Assembly (NCBI RefSeq): GCF_020523795.1
Contig: NZ_JAJALI010000004.1
Coordinates: 124,001 to 188,000 of the forward strand
DNA: 64,000 bases
From: Ancylobacter sp. Lp-2
GTDB lineage: Bacteria; Pseudomonadota; Alphaproteobacteria; Rhizobiales; Xanthobacteraceae
Reading direction: 5' to 3'
A program made the translations under genes and the position numbers. Positions 15,199 through 26,219 of this stretch are shown piece after piece; the stretch's first letter is position 1, and every line of letters starts with the position of its first letter. The notes below the pieces were generated by a model, which had not been told where the DNA came from, searched no databases, and worked only from the letters and a program-made list of their open reading frames with translations.

Positions 15199-18105
15199 AT
15201 GTCCAACGGCCAGCTTCTCCTCCTCGCGCTGCTGCTGCCATTCGCGGGGAGTGCGCTCGCCGCCTTCCTTCCCACCCATGCCCGCAATGCCGCGGGTTTC
15301 ATGGCCGGCGCCATCGCCGTCGCCGGCTGCGCCCTCATCGTCCTGATGTACGGATCGGTGGCGCACGGCGAGCCGGTGCGGCTGGTCCTCGAATGGCTGC
15401 CGATGCTCGGCATCAATGTCAGCCTCCGGCTGGACGGCCTCGCCTGGCTGTTCGCGCTGCTCATCTTCGGCATCGGCGCGCTGGTGGTGCTCTACGCCCG
15501 CTACTACATGTCGGCCGAGGACCCGGTTCCGCGCTTCTTTTCCTTCCTGCTCGCCTTCATGGGCGCGATGCTCGGCGTGGTCCTGTCGGGCAACCTCGTG
15601 CAGATCGTGTTCTTCTGGGAGCTGACCAGCCTCTTCTCCTTCCTGCTGATCGGCTACTGGCACCACACCGCCGCAGCGCGTGACGGCGCGCGCATGGCGC
15701 TCACCGTCACCGGCGCCGGCGGGCTCTGCCTGCTGGTCGGCGTGCTGCTGCTCGGCCGCATCGTCGGCAGCTACGAGCTGGACGAGGTGCTGAATGCCGG
15801 CGGCCTCATCCGCTCCAGCCCGCTCTATGTGCCGGTGGTGGTGCTGGTGCTGCTCGGCGCCTTCACCAAGAGCGCCCAGTTCCCCTTCCATTTCTGGCTG
15901 CCGCACGCCATGGCGGCGCCGACCCCGGTCTCCGCCTATCTGCATTCGGCGACCATGGTGAAGGCCGGCATCTTCCTGATGACCCGCCTCTGGCCGGTAC
16001 TCGCCGGCACCGACACCTGGTTCTATCTCGTCGTGCCCGCCGGCCTCGTCACCCTGCTGCTCGGCGCCTATGCGGCGATCTTCCAGCAGGACCTCAAGGG
16101 CCTGCTCGCCTATTCCACCATCAGCCATCTCGGGCTGATCACCCTGCTGCTCGGCCTCGGCAGCCCGCTCTCGGCGGTGGCGGCGATCTTCCACACCGTG
16201 AACCACGCCATCTTCAAGGCGTCGTTGTTCATGGCCGCCGGCATCATCGACCACGAGACCGGCACCCGCGACCTGCGCAAGCTGTCCGGCCTGTTCCGCT
16301 ACATGCCGTTCACCGCGACGCTCGCCATGGTCGCGGCGGCGGCGATGGCCGGCACACCGCTGCTCAACGGCTTCCTGTCGAAGGAAATGTTCTTCGCCGA
16401 GGCGGTGGAGAACCATACCGGCTCGCTGCTCGACGACAGCCTGCCCTATTGGGCGACGCTGGCCGGTATCTTCAGCGTCACCTATTCGCTGCGCTTCATC
16501 ACCGGCGTGTTCTTCGGCCCACCGCCGACCGACCTGCCGCGCATGCCGCACGAGCCGCCGCACTGGATGCGCTTTCCCATCGAGTTCCTGGTGCTGATCT
16601 GCCTGCTGATCGGCATCGTGCCGAGCTACACGGTCGGGCCGCTGCTGGCCAATGCCGCGCGGGCCGTGATCGGCCCGGACCTGCCCTATTACAGCCTCGC
16701 CATCTGGCACGGCGTCACCTGGGCACTGGTCATGAGCATTATCGCCATGATCGGCGGTGCCGTGCTGTTCCTGGCGCTGCGGCCCTATCTCGACAGCGGC
16801 GTCGAGGGTCCGCCACTGGTGCGCGAATTGAAGGGCCAGCGCATCTTCGAACGCATGCTGGTCGTGATCTCCTGGCAGCTTGCCCGGACGCTGGAGCGCG
16901 CGCTCGGCAGCCGGCGGCTGCAACCACAACTGCGTATCGTCGTGGTGGTGGCGCTCGCCGCTGCCGTTTCGCCGTTCTGGCTGCGCGGCATGGTCGCGGA
17001 AGGCCCGCTGCCGCTCACCGCCTTCGACGCGGCCTTCGCGCTGCTCTGGGCCGTCGGCGCCGGTTGCGCCATCGCTGCCGCCTGGCAGGCCAAGTTCCAC
17101 CGCTTCGCGGCCCTAGTGCTGCTCGGCGGCGCCGGGCTGGTGAGCTCCATCACCTTCGCCTGGCTGTCGGCGCCGGACCTCGCACTCACCCAGTTGCTGG
17201 TCGAGATCGTCACCACGGTGCTGCTGCTGCTCGGCCTGCGCTGGCTGCCCAAGCGCATCGAGGAGCCCTACCCCACCAGCCCCCCGCCCTCGGTGCTGCT
17301 GCGCCGCTACGCCGATCTCGCCATCGCCATCGGGGTCGGCATCGGCATCGCCATTATCTCCTATGCGATGATGACGCGCCCGCTCGGCGAAAGCGTCTCG
17401 CGCTATTTCGTCGAGCGCGCCTATGTCGGCGGCGGCGGCACCAATGTCGTCAACGTCATACTGGTCGATTTCCGCGGCTTCGACACGCTGGGCGAGGTGG
17501 TGGTGCTCTGCCTGGTCGGCCTCACCGTCTACGCGTTGCTGCGCCGCTTCCGTCCGGCGCAGGAGAGCATCGAGGCGCCCGAACAGCAGCGCCTGCAAGA
17601 CGAGTTCGACGAGGCCGCTCCCGACCGCTCACCCGGCGACACGGTGGCGGACTATCTGCGGATCCCGCGCCTCGTCATGCAGTGGCTGTTCCCGGTGATC
17701 GCCACCTTCGCGGTCTATCTTTTCATGCGCGGCCACGATCTGCCGGGAGGCGGATTTGCCGCCGGCGTTACCCTCTCCATCGCCTTCATCGTGCAATACA
17801 TGGCCGCCGGTACCCGCTGGGTGGAAGATCACCTGCGTGTGCTGCCGCTGCGCTGGATGGGCTTCGGCCTGCTCATCGCGAGCGCCACCGGCGCCGGCTC
17901 CTGGTGGTTCGGCTATCCCTTCCTCACCACCCATGCGCGCTATCTCGACTGGCCGATCGTCGGCAAGTTCCCAGTGGCGAGCGCCTTGATGTTCGATCTC
18001 GGCATCTTCGCGGTGGTGGTCGGCGCCACGGTGCTCATGCTGGTAGCCCTGGCCCACCAGTCGCTGCGGCGTACGCGGCCCCGGCGGACGGCGGAGGGAG
18101 ACTAG
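15199..18105 (+). CDS. phaAB: Fused PhaAB / MrpA+MrpB cation/H+ antiporter subunit
   Basis: Largest subunit of a group-2 Mrp (Pha) antiporter, 968 residues. Residues about 1-500 form the NuoL-like antiporter core with the helix-5 Glu in FFWELTSLFSFLLIGYW, helix-7 Lys in TKSAQFPFHFWLPHAM and helix-8 Lys in TMVKAGIFLMTRL. The part around 640-780 is the MrpA-specific C-terminus with ALTQLLVEIVTTVLLLLGLR. Residues about 810-960 match MrpB (FMRGHDLPGGGFAAGVTLS). Fusion of A and B is typical of rhizobial PhaAB. GGGCGAGGAGGCGG upstream gives a ribosome site. It is the first gene of the phaAB-C-D-E-F-G operon, spaced zero to minus four bases throughout. In Sinorhizobium this complex moves K+ or Na+ and supports growth at alkaline pH. 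Confidence 0.93.
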   Translation: MSNGQLLLLALLLPFAGSALAAFLPTHARNAAGFMAGAIAVAGCALIVLMYGSVAHGEPVRLVLEWLPMLGINVSLRLDGLAWLFALLIFGIGALVVLYARYYMSAEDPVPRFFSFLLAFMGAMLGVVLSGNLVQIVFFWELTSLFSFLLIGYWHHTAAARDGARMALTVTGAGGLCLLVGVLLLGRIVGSYELDEVLNAGGLIRSSPLYVPVVVLVLLGAFTKSAQFPFHFWLPHAMAAPTPVSAYLHSATMVKAGIFLMTRLWPVLAGTDTWFYLVVPAGLVTLLLGAYAAIFQQDLKGLLAYSTISHLGLITLLLGLGSPLSAVAAIFHTVNHAIFKASLFMAAGIIDHETGTRDLRKLSGLFRYMPFTATLAMVAAAAMAGTPLLNGFLSKEMFFAEAVENHTGSLLDDSLPYWATLAGIFSVTYSLRFITGVFFGPPPTDLPRMPHEPPHWMRFPIEFLVLICLLIGIVPSYTVGPLLANAARAVIGPDLPYYSLAIWHGVTWALVMSIIAMIGGAVLFLALRPYLDSGVEGPPLVRELKGQRIFERMLVVISWQLARTLERALGSRRLQPQLRIVVVVALAAAVSPFWLRGMVAEGPLPLTAFDAAFALLWAVGAGCAIAAAWQAKFHRFAALVLLGGAGLVSSITFAWLSAPDLALTQLLVEIVTTVLLLLGLRWLPKRIEEPYPTSPPPSVLLRRYADLAIAIGVGIGIAIISYAMMTRPLGESVSRYFVERAYVGGGGTNVVNVILVDFRGFDTLGEVVVLCLVGLTVYALLRRFRPAQESIEAPEQQRLQDEFDEAAPDRSPGDTVADYLRIPRLVMQWLFPVIATFAVYLFMRGHDLPGGGFAAGVTLSIAFIVQYMAAGTRWVEDHLRVLPLRWMGFGLLIASATGAGSWWFGYPFLTTHARYLDWPIVGKFPVASALMFDLGIFAVVVGATVLMLVALAHQSLRRTRPRRTAEGD

Positions 18106-18444
18106 ATGGAAATCATACTCGCCATCGGCATCGGCGTGTTCGCCGGCTCGGGCGTGTGGCTGCTTCTGCGCCCGCGCACCTACCAGGTCATCATCGGCCT
18201 GTCGCTGGTCTCCTACGCGGTGAACCTGTTCATCTTCAGCATGGGCCGCATCAAGGTCGGCGCCCCGCCGATCCTGCCCGGCCCGGGCGTCGGCGATCCC
18301 GCCACCATGGCCGATCCCACCCCGCAGGCTCTGGTGCTCACTGCCATCGTCATCGGCTTCGCCATGACCGCGCTGTTCCTGGTGCTGTTGCTGGCGGCGC
18401 GCGGCCTCACCGGCACCGACCACGTCAACGGGCGGGAGGATTGA
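18106..18444 (+). CDS. phaC: Pha/Mrp antiporter subunit C (NuoK-like)
   Basis: A 112-residue, three-helix subunit related to NuoK. It shows YQVIIGLSLVSYAVNLFIFS (helix 2 region with the conserved glycine and asparagine) and DPTPQALVLTAIVIGFAMTA (PQALxLTAIVIG, diagnostic of MrpC). The start ATG immediately follows the phaAB stop codon. Its TGA shares a base with the phaD ATG, giving tight translational coupling. It belongs to the membrane core of the antiporter, next to the A and D subunits. Confidence 0.92.
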   Translation: MEIILAIGIGVFAGSGVWLLLRPRTYQVIIGLSLVSYAVNLFIFSMGRIKVGAPPILPGPGVGDPATMADPTPQALVLTAIVIGFAMTALFLVLLLAARGLTGTDHVNGRED

Positions 18445-20102
18445 TGATCCATTCCCTCGCCGACCATCTGGTGATCGCGCCGATCCTGCTGCCGCTGGCG
18501 GTGGGCGCGGCGATGCTGCTGTTCGACGAGCGGCGGCGCCGGCTCAAGATGACGCTGAGCCTCGCCACCGCGACCGCGCTGCTGGTCATCGCGGTGACGC
18601 TGCTGATCCGCGCCGCGACCATCGACACCGATGGCGACGCCACCATTACGGTCTACCCGCTCGGCAATTGGCCGGCCCCGTTCGGCATTGTGCTGGTGGC
18701 GGACCGGCTCTCGGCGCTCATGCTGGTGCTGACGGCGGTGCTCGGCCTGTGTTGCCTGCTCTACGCCCTCGCCCGCTGGCACAAGGCCGGGCCACGCTTC
18801 CACACGCTGTTCCTGCTGCTGCTCGCCGGGCTCAACGGCGCCTTCCTGACCGGCGACCTGTTCAACCTGTTCGTGTTCTTCGAAGTGCTGCTCGCCGCCT
18901 CCTACGGGCTGGTGCTGCACGGCTCGGGCACCGCTCGGGTCAAGGCCGGGCTGCACTATATCCCGGTGAACCTCGTCGCTTCCTCGCTGTTCCTCATCGG
19001 GGTGGCGATCATCTACGGCGTCACCGGCACGCTGAACATGGCCGACCTCGCCCGGCTGGTCCCCTCGCTGAACATCGACGAGCGGGCGCTGTTCGAGACC
19101 GGTGCGGCCATCCTCGGCGTCGCCTTTCTCATCAAGGCGGGCATGTGGCCGCTGTGCTTCTGGCTGCCCACCACCTACGCCGCCGCCTGCGCGCCGATCG
19201 CGGCGATGTTCGCCATCATGACCAAGGTGGGCGTCTATGTGATCCTGCGGCTGTTCCTGCTCTGCTTCGGCGGCGAGGCGGGCAACTCTGCCGGCTTCGG
19301 TGCCGACTGGCTGTATTTCGGCGGCATGGCGACCATCGCCTTCGGCGGCATCGGCGTGCTGGCCTCGCAATCGATGCTGCGCCTGGCCGGCTACAGCGTG
19401 CTGGTGTCGTCCGGCACCATCCTCGCCGCGATCGGCACCACCAACAGCGCCGTCATCTCCGGCGCGCTGTTCTACCTCATCACCTCGACCCTCTCGATCT
19501 CCGCCTTCTTCCTGCTGATCGAACTGATCGAGCGCGGCCGCGACGCCGGCGCCGACGTGCTAGCCGTGACCATGGAGGCCTATGGCGACGGCGAGAGCGA
19601 CGAGGAGGAGGACGACGAGGACGGCGAGGTCGGCGTGGCGATCCCGGCCACCATCGCGCTGCTGGGCGGCGCCTTCGTCGCCTGCACCGCGCTGCTCGCC
19701 GGCCTGCCGCCCCTGTCCGGCTTCGTCGGCAAGGTCGCGATGCTCTCCGCGCTGATCAACGAGGCCGGGTCGATCTCGGTCTCCCACTGGCTTTTGATCA
19801 CGCTGCTGATGCTCACCGGCTTTGCGACGCTGATCGCCATGACCCGGACCGGCATCCGCACGCTGTGGATGCCGGGCGAAGGCGCCATCCCGCGCGTGCG
19901 GGCGGTGGAAGCGGCGCCGGTCGGCGCGCTGCTGGCGGTCTGCGTGCTGCTCACCGTGTTCGGCGGTCCGGCGATGCGCTACATGGATGCCACCGCGCAG
20001 ATGCTGTACTGGCCGCAGGAATACGCGCGCGATATCCTTGGCATCGCGCCCGCCGGTACAGTGCCGCTGCGGCCCACTATCGGCACGGGAGGCAAGCCAT
20101 GA
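18444..20102 (+). CDS. phaD: Pha/Mrp antiporter subunit D with an acidic loop
   Basis: Second antiporter-like subunit, 552 residues with about 14 helices. Conserved positions are visible in LFNLFVFFEVLLAASYGLVL (helix-5 Glu), LIKAGMWPLCFWLPTTYAAA (helix-7 Lys) and MTKVGVYVILRLF (helix-8 Lys). Between two late helices, residues 382-395 form a loop with 11 Asp/Glu in 14 positions (DGESDEEEDDEDGE), making the protein longer than Bacillus MrpD. The ATG at 18444 overlaps the phaC stop by one base; a TTG just before it was not used. The end overlaps phaE (ATGA). Confidence 0.92.
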   Translation: MIHSLADHLVIAPILLPLAVGAAMLLFDERRRRLKMTLSLATATALLVIAVTLLIRAATIDTDGDATITVYPLGNWPAPFGIVLVADRLSALMLVLTAVLGLCCLLYALARWHKAGPRFHTLFLLLLAGLNGAFLTGDLFNLFVFFEVLLAASYGLVLHGSGTARVKAGLHYIPVNLVASSLFLIGVAIIYGVTGTLNMADLARLVPSLNIDERALFETGAAILGVAFLIKAGMWPLCFWLPTTYAAACAPIAAMFAIMTKVGVYVILRLFLLCFGGEAGNSAGFGADWLYFGGMATIAFGGIGVLASQSMLRLAGYSVLVSSGTILAAIGTTNSAVISGALFYLITSTLSISAFFLLIELIERGRDAGADVLAVTMEAYGDGESDEEEDDEDGEVGVAIPATIALLGGAFVACTALLAGLPPLSGFVGKVAMLSALINEAGSISVSHWLLITLLMLTGFATLIAMTRTGIRTLWMPGEGAIPRVRAVEAAPVGALLAVCVLLTVFGGPAMRYMDATAQMLYWPQEYARDILGIAPAGTVPLRPTIGTGGKP

Positions 20103-20608
20103 ACCGCCCGTCCGGCCTGCTGCGCCGGGTTGTTCCGTTCCCGCTGCTGTTCCTGGCGCTGCTCGCCATGTGGCTGCTGCTGCAGCAGTCGCTGGCGCCC
20201 GGCCATATCGTGCTCGGTTCCTTCGTCGCCCTCGGCGCCACCTGGGTGATGACGGCGCTGGATCCCCAACCGGTGCGGCTCCGGCGACCGGTGGCGATGC
20301 TCCGCCTCGCGCTGCGGGTCCTGGTCGACGTGTTCCGCTCCAATCTCGCGGTCGGCACCATCATCCTGCGCGGCAACCGGCGCAGCGACCATGCCGGCTT
20401 CATGACCGTGCAGCTCGACCTGCGCAACGAATATGGCCTTGCCGTGCTGGCGATCATCCTCACCTGCACGCCGGGCACGCTGTGGGTCAATCACGACCCG
20501 ACGCGCGGCACGCTGCTGCTGCATGTGCTCGATCTCGTCGACGAGCAGAGCTGGATCGACCTCATCAAGCATCGTTACGAGCGCCTCCTGATGGAGATCT
20601 TCGAATGA
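20099..20608 (+). CDS. phaE: Pha/Mrp antiporter subunit E
   Basis: A 169-residue subunit E with two or three N-terminal helices (PLLFLALLAMWLLLQQSLAP near residue 14) and a soluble C-terminal half. Family features include VDVFRSNLAVGTIILRG in the middle, LAVLAIILTCTPGTLW and the terminal HVLDLVDEQSW. It is a paralog of the E subunit at the window's left edge but clearly divergent. The start overlaps the phaD stop by four bases and the end overlaps phaF by four bases. A ribosome site GGGAGGCAAGCC precedes the ATG. Confidence 0.91.
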   Translation: MNRPSGLLRRVVPFPLLFLALLAMWLLLQQSLAPGHIVLGSFVALGATWVMTALDPQPVRLRRPVAMLRLALRVLVDVFRSNLAVGTIILRGNRRSDHAGFMTVQLDLRNEYGLAVLAIILTCTPGTLWVNHDPTRGTLLLHVLDLVDEQSWIDLIKHRYERLLMEIFE

Positions 20609-20898
20609 CCCCGCCGCTCGAGGTGCTCATTCTCGGCTGGTCTCTCACGCTGGCGCAGGTTCTCATCGGCATCGCCATGGCCTGCGCCGCAGGCCGCATC
20701 CTGATCGGCCCGCGTGCGCAGGACCGCATCCTCGGGCTCGACACCTTCTATGTGAACGCGATGCTGCTGCTGCTCACCATCGGCATCCGTTCCGGCACCA
20801 CGCTCTATTTCGAGGCGGCGCTGGCGATCGGGCTGCTCGGCTTCTCCGGCACGGTGGCGCTCGCCAAATTCCTCATGCGCGGCGAGGTGATCGAATGA
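20605..20898 (+). CDS. phaF: Pha/Mrp antiporter subunit F
   Basis: A 97-residue subunit F with three helices. The region AGRILIGPRAQDRILGLDTF contains the conserved GP-x-x-x-DR element after the first helix, as in other MrpF proteins. It is coupled to phaE and phaG by ATGA overlaps. Compared with the F subunit of the first system (107 residues) it has no Pro-rich tail. Confidence 0.9.
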   Translation: MTPPLEVLILGWSLTLAQVLIGIAMACAAGRILIGPRAQDRILGLDTFYVNAMLLLLTIGIRSGTTLYFEAALAIGLLGFSGTVALAKFLMRGEVIE

Positions 20899-21266
20899 GC
20901 AGTGCTCCACTGCTGCCGCTCTGGGCCGCGATCCTCGTCGGCGCCCTCGTGGTTCTCGGTGCCGCGATCGCGCTGATCGGCTCCATCGGCCTGCTGCGCC
21001 TGAACAGCTTCTATGCCCGCGTCCACGCTCCCACCCTGGGCGCGACCCTTGGCGTCGGCGGCATATTGATCGGCTCGATGGTGTGCTTCAGCGTGCTGCA
21101 GAGCCGGCCGCTGATCCACGAGGTGCTGATTGCCCTCTTCGTCACCATCACCACCCCGGTGACGCTGATGCTGCTGGCCCGCGCGGCCCTTCATCGTGAC
21201 CGCGTCGAAGGCAGCTCCGACGTGCCGCAAAGCGACCTTGCCTCGCTGGAGCGCCGCGACGGCTGA
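20895..21266 (+). CDS. phaG: Pha/Mrp antiporter subunit G
   Basis: Last subunit of the Pha operon, 123 residues with three helices. The MnhG signature appears as IGLLRLNSFYARVHAPTLGA, with the conserved Arg and the Tyr-Ala-Arg-x-His element. The C-terminal tail is a short polar stretch. It ends four bases before the convergent sigma-54 regulator gene, so transcription of the two must meet here; I found no clear terminator between them. Confidence 0.9.
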   Translation: MSSAPLLPLWAAILVGALVVLGAAIALIGSIGLLRLNSFYARVHAPTLGATLGVGGILIGSMVCFSVLQSRPLIHEVLIALFVTITTPVTLMLLARAALHRDRVEGSSDVPQSDLASLERRDG

Positions 21267-21269
21267 GGC

Positions 21270-23141
21270 TCAGTGCGTGCTGAGCAGCCGTCGATAGAGC
21301 GTCGAGCGATTGATGCCGAGCGCCCGCGCCGCCTTGGAAACATTACCGCCATGGGCGTCCAGCGCACGCCGCATCGCCGCAAGCTCGATGGCGTCGAGAT
21401 CGGCCGGCTCGGGTCCGGCCGCGGGCGCCGGGCCCGGCGGCGGCCGCATGCCCGCGGCCACTTCCTCGGGCAGCAGATCGAGGCCGACCGGCTGCCCCGG
21501 CTCGGCCAGGGCGGCGAGCATCCGGAGCGTGCCGGCGAGCTGGCGGAAATTGCCCGGCCAGTCATAGGCAGCCAGCCGCTCCTCGCAGCCGGCAGCAAGG
21601 GTAAGCCGTTCGTCCCGCGCCACCCGCCGCCAGAGGGCACGCACCGTGGACAGCCGATCCGGCAGATCGCGCACGGCCGACAACTCGATCGTGTAATGGG
21701 CGATGCGGAAATACAGGTCGGAACGGAACGCCCCGCTGTCGACAAGGCTCCTGAGATTGCGGTGGGTGGCGCAGACCAGCGCGAAATCGACGCCTACCGG
21801 CCGGCCGCCCCCCAAAGGCAGCACTTCGTGATCCTGCAGGACCCGCAGGAGACGGGACTGCAAGGCGACGGGCATGTCGCCGATCTCGTCGAGGAACAGC
21901 ACACCGCCCTCTGCTTCGCGCAGCAGGCCCTTGCGACCATGGCGGCGGGCACCGGTGAAGGCGCCCTCCTCATAGCCGAATAGCTCGGCCTCGATCAGCG
22001 TTTCCGGGATGGCCGCACAATTGACCGCGACGAAGGGGCCGGCCGCGCGCGGTCCCCTGCGATGCACCTCGCGCGCCGCCATTTCCTTGCCGGTGCCGGT
22101 CTCGCCCTGGATCAGGACCGGCACGCCGGCATCGATCATCTTCACCGCTCGCAGCAGCGCGCGCTCGTCCGCCTCGCGCAGCAGGAGCTCGCCGAACTGC
22201 GGCAGGCCGCGCCCAACCGGCTTCTCCTTCGCCGGGCTCCGGGACGGGATCGTCGTCTCGCCATCGAGCCGACCGAATAGCACGTCCCCGCTCCTCGCCT
22301 CCAGCCGCGCAATGCCCGCCTCCTGCGGCAGCCGCTCGATCAGTTCGTCGATCTTGCGGCTGCCGAGCGCCGTCCAGTCGATGCCGAACAGGCCGAGGCC
22401 GTGCCGGTTGGCCGCCACCAGCCGTTCGCCGTCGAACACCAGCACGCCCTCGCGCGCGGTGCCGAGCAACGCCCGGTCGGCGCCGAGCCGCAGCACCCTC
22501 AGGCCGGAAAACCCTTCATCGAAGAAGCGGTGCTCGATCTGCTCGGCGGCGAGGCGCACCAGCCCGAGCGCGTGGCGATGGTCCACCGCCGCCGGCCCGG
22601 AAAGATCGAGCACGCCCACCGCGCGACCGAAGGGGTCCATGATCGGCGCGGCCGAGCAGCTCAATATGCCGTGCGGGTCGAAATAGTGCTCGCCGCCATG
22701 CACGGCGATTGGCCGTCCCTCCAGCAACGCCGTGCCCACCGCATTGGTGCCGGTCGCCGTCTCGCTCCAGTCCACTCCCGGCCGGAGCGCCACCTGCGCC
22801 GCGCGCGAGGCGAAGGCGGTATGGCCCCGCGATTCCAGGATCAGCCCGGACGCGTCGGTAAGAATGACGACGCAGCCGGTCTGCATCGCCTCGGCATGGA
22901 GGCTCTCGATCTCCGGCCGGCTCAGCCGCCGCAGTCGCTCGTTGCGCTCGCCGGCCTGGCGCAGTTCTCCCGCCGTCAGCGGCACCAGCGAGGGCAGCAC
23001 CTGGTTGTCGAGGCCGAGATCGGCGCAGCGCCGCCATGAGCGCAGGATCGGTTCGGCGACCAGCGATTGCGGTGGCCGCCCCTCGTCGAAGAATTGCCGG
23101 CGGGCGGTGGAAACCGCTCGGGAAGCCGTGTCGGCTCGCAT
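21270..23141 (-). CDS. Sigma-54-dependent activator, AcoR family (GAF - AAA+ - Fis HTH)
   Basis: Enhancer-binding protein of 623 residues that activates sigma-54 RNA polymerase with ATP hydrolysis. The N-terminal third (about 60-220) is a GAF-type sensor as in AcoR ([20 protein letters not shown]). The AAA+ domain has Walker A GETGTGKE, the sigma-54 contact loop GAFTGA and Walker [12 protein letters not shown]. The C-terminus is a Fis-type helix-turn-helix ([20 protein letters not shown]). The start at 23141 is set by GGGAGGAACGT before it. It diverges from an aldehyde dehydrogenase gene with a clear -24/-12 promoter, which it very probably controls. AcoR relatives respond to acetoin, alcohols or aldehydes; the effector here is inferred. 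Confidence 0.9.
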   Translation of the reverse strand: MRADTASRAVSTARRQFFDEGRPPQSLVAEPILRSWRRCADLGLDNQVLPSLVPLTAGELRQAGERNERLRRLSRPEIESLHAEAMQTGCVVILTDASGLILESRGHTAFASRAAQVALRPGVDWSETATGTNAVGTALLEGRPIAVHGGEHYFDPHGILSCSAAPIMDPFGRAVGVLDLSGPAAVDHRHALGLVRLAAEQIEHRFFDEGFSGLRVLRLGADRALLGTAREGVLVFDGERLVAANRHGLGLFGIDWTALGSRKIDELIERLPQEAGIARLEARSGDVLFGRLDGETTIPSRSPAKEKPVGRGLPQFGELLLREADERALLRAVKMIDAGVPVLIQGETGTGKEMAAREVHRRGPRAAGPFVAVNCAAIPETLIEAELFGYEEGAFTGARRHGRKGLLREAEGGVLFLDEIGDMPVALQSRLLRVLQDHEVLPLGGGRPVGVDFALVCATHRNLRSLVDSGAFRSDLYFRIAHYTIELSAVRDLPDRLSTVRALWRRVARDERLTLAAGCEERLAAYDWPGNFRQLAGTLRMLAALAEPGQPVGLDLLPEEVAAGMRPPPGPAPAAGPEPADLDAIELAAMRRALDAHGGNVSKAARALGINRSTLYRRLLSTH

Positions 23142-23164
23142 ACGTTCCTCCCGGGGTGTCGCAT

Positions 23165-23205
23165 TGTGCAACACATGTTCTTAGTTATTGTCGTTCTCTC
23201 CGACA
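23165..23205. promoter_or_regulatory. candidate upstream activator sites for the sigma-54 regulator
   Basis: Two inverted repeats lie 155-195 bases upstream of the predicted start of the aldehyde dehydrogenase transcript: TGTG-CAA-CACA (23165-23175) and TGTCG-N7-CGACA (23189-23205). A further one, TTGT-N8-ACAA (23314-23329), sits just before the -24 box. Enhancer-binding proteins usually bind palindromes 80-200 bases upstream, so the first two are the better candidates. This is positional inference. Confidence 0.4.
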
Positions 23206-23334
23206 GTTGTGGCAAAGTTCCGGCCCGCGGTCCACACCCTTTGTTTTGAAACCAATGTGAACTGAATTCTTAGACCAATGGTTTCAATATTTTGCTGTGC
23301 CGCGTCAACGATTTTGTGCGCCGCGACAAAGCTC

Positions 23335-23350
23335 TGGCACGGGCGGTGCA
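23335..23350 (+). promoter_or_regulatory. sigma-54 (-24/-12) promoter of the aldehyde dehydrogenase operon
   Basis: TGGCACG-GGCG-GTGCA matches the consensus TGGCACG-N4-TTGCA except for one base, with the GG (23336-23337) and GC (23348-23349) pairs exactly 12 bases apart. The transcript would start near 23361, 24 bases before the ATG at 23385. The divergent gene encodes a sigma-54 activator, which supports the call. Confidence 0.85.
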
Positions 23351-23384
23351 AACAAGGGTCCACCCAACCCGGGAGGAATCCAAA

Positions 23385-24902
<1,518 letters not shown>

Positions 24903-24947
24903 GCCCGACTTTCTGCCCCCCGTCACGCGGGGTCAGATCAAGGATCA

Positions 24948-24974
24948 GCGGGATGGAATGCGCTTCCATCCCGC
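24948..24974 (+). terminator. strong intercistronic hairpin between aldehyde and alcohol dehydrogenase genes
   Basis: Perfect 11-bp stem GCGGGATGGAA / TTCCATCCCGC with a five-base loop, preceded by a smaller CCCCG-TCACG-CGGGG hairpin (24918-24932). There is no T-run, so it is more likely to stabilise the 3' end of the upstream message or attenuate read-through than to stop transcription fully. Confidence 0.5.
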
Positions 24975-25030
24975 CGCGACCATGGTGGCCGGCGCATCCG
25001 GTGCCGGCGCGAACGGAGGTGAGAGCGTTC

Positions 25031-26059
25031 ATGGCAAAGACGATGAAAGCGGCGGTGGTCCGCGCATTCGGCAAGCCCCTCGTCATCGAGGAAGTGCTGG
25101 TTCCCGAGCCCGGCCCGGGCCAGATCCAGGTCCGCATCCAGGCGTCGGGCGTGTGCCACACCGATCTTCATGCCGCCGAGGGCGACTGGCCGGTGAAGCC
25201 GAACCCGCCCTTCATTCCCGGCCATGAGGGCGTTGGCTACGTCTCCGGCGTCGGTGCCGGCGTCAAGCATGTGAAGGAAGGCGACCGCGTCGGCGTGCCC
25301 TGGCTCTACACCGCCTGCGGCCACTGCCCCCACTGCCTCGGCGGCTGGGAGACGCTGTGCGAGGAGCAGCAGAACACCGGCTATTCGGTGAATGGCGGCT
25401 TCGCCGACTATGTGATCGCCGATCCCAATTATGTCGGCCATCTGCCGGCCAATGTCGGCTTCGTCGACATCGCCCCGGTGCTGTGCGCCGGCGTCACCGT
25501 CTATAAGGGCCTGAAGATGACCGACACCAAGCCGGGCGACTGGGTGGTGATCTCCGGCGTCGGCGGGCTCGGCCACATGGCGGTGCAATATGCCCGGGCC
25601 ATGGGCCTCAACGTCGCGGCGGTCGATATCGCCGACGACAAGCTCGACCTCGCCCGCAAGCTCGGCGCCGCTGTCACCGTCAACGTGCGGGAACAGGATC
25701 CGGTCGCGGTGCTGAAGAAGGAGATCGGCGGCGCCCATGGCGTGCTGGTCACCGCCGTCTCGCCCAAGGCGTTCAGCCAGGCGCTCGGCATGATGCGTCG
25801 CGGCGGCACGCTGGTGGCGAACGGGCTGCCGCCCGGCGCCTTCGACCTGCCGATCTTCGACATGGTGCTGAACGGCACCACGGTGCGCGGCTCCATCGTC
25901 GGTACCCGGCTCGACCTGCAGGAATCGCTCGAATTCGCCGCCGAGGGCAAGGTGAAGGCGACGGTGGAGCGGGGCAAGCTCGAGGACATCAACGACATCT
26001 TCGCCCGCATGCATGCCGGCAAGATCGATGGCCGCATCGTGCTCGACATCGCCGCTTGA
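25031..26059 (+). CDS. adhP: Zinc-dependent alcohol dehydrogenase (AdhP, propanol-preferring type)
   Basis: MDR-family enzyme of 342 residues converting primary alcohols to aldehydes with NAD+. The catalytic zinc ligands are visible in [10 protein letters not shown] and PGHEGVG, the structural zinc cysteines in [15 protein letters not shown], and the Rossmann glycines in [14 protein letters not shown]. The length and motifs match AdhP of enteric bacteria. GGAGGTGA eight bases before the ATG fixes the start. It lies 128 bases after the aldehyde dehydrogenase gene, with a strong hairpin between, and probably shares its sigma-54 transcript. Product and next substrate are thus handled by adjacent genes. 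Confidence 0.92.
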   Translation: MAKTMKAAVVRAFGKPLVIEEVLVPEPGPGQIQVRIQASGVCHTDLHAAEGDWPVKPNPPFIPGHEGVGYVSGVGAGVKHVKEGDRVGVPWLYTACGHCPHCLGGWETLCEEQQNTGYSVNGGFADYVIADPNYVGHLPANVGFVDIAPVLCAGVTVYKGLKMTDTKPGDWVVISGVGGLGHMAVQYARAMGLNVAAVDIADDKLDLARKLGAAVTVNVREQDPVAVLKKEIGGAHGVLVTAVSPKAFSQALGMMRRGGTLVANGLPPGAFDLPIFDMVLNGTTVRGSIVGTRLDLQESLEFAAEGKVKATVERGKLEDINDIFARMHAGKIDGRIVLDIAA

Positions 26060-26065
26060 GCGACC

Positions 26066-26100
26066 GGGACGCCGGGCGGCATTCCGCCGCCCGGCGTCCC
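26066..26100 (+). terminator. 15-bp perfect hairpin after adhP
   Basis: Arms of 15 bases (GGGACGCCGGGCGGC and its complement) enclose a five-base loop and begin six bases after the adhP stop. There is no T-run, so it is either a partial terminator or a 3'-end stabiliser. The DUF779 gene follows 119 bases later. Confidence 0.55.
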
Positions 26101-26219
26101 GCAGCGATGACTTCCCCCGACCTCGCGCTTGTCGGCGGATCGTTCGAGGCCCATCTTCGAAACACCGATAGCCGCGCCACACCGACAAAACGAGCGCGGC
26201 GACGACACGGGAGGAGCCC

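Noticed and set aside
15193..17100. Leftward open frame of about 635 codons opposite phaAB
   Set aside because: Composition is Glu/Gly/His/Gln-rich, typical of the complement of membrane-protein codons; phaAB is certain.
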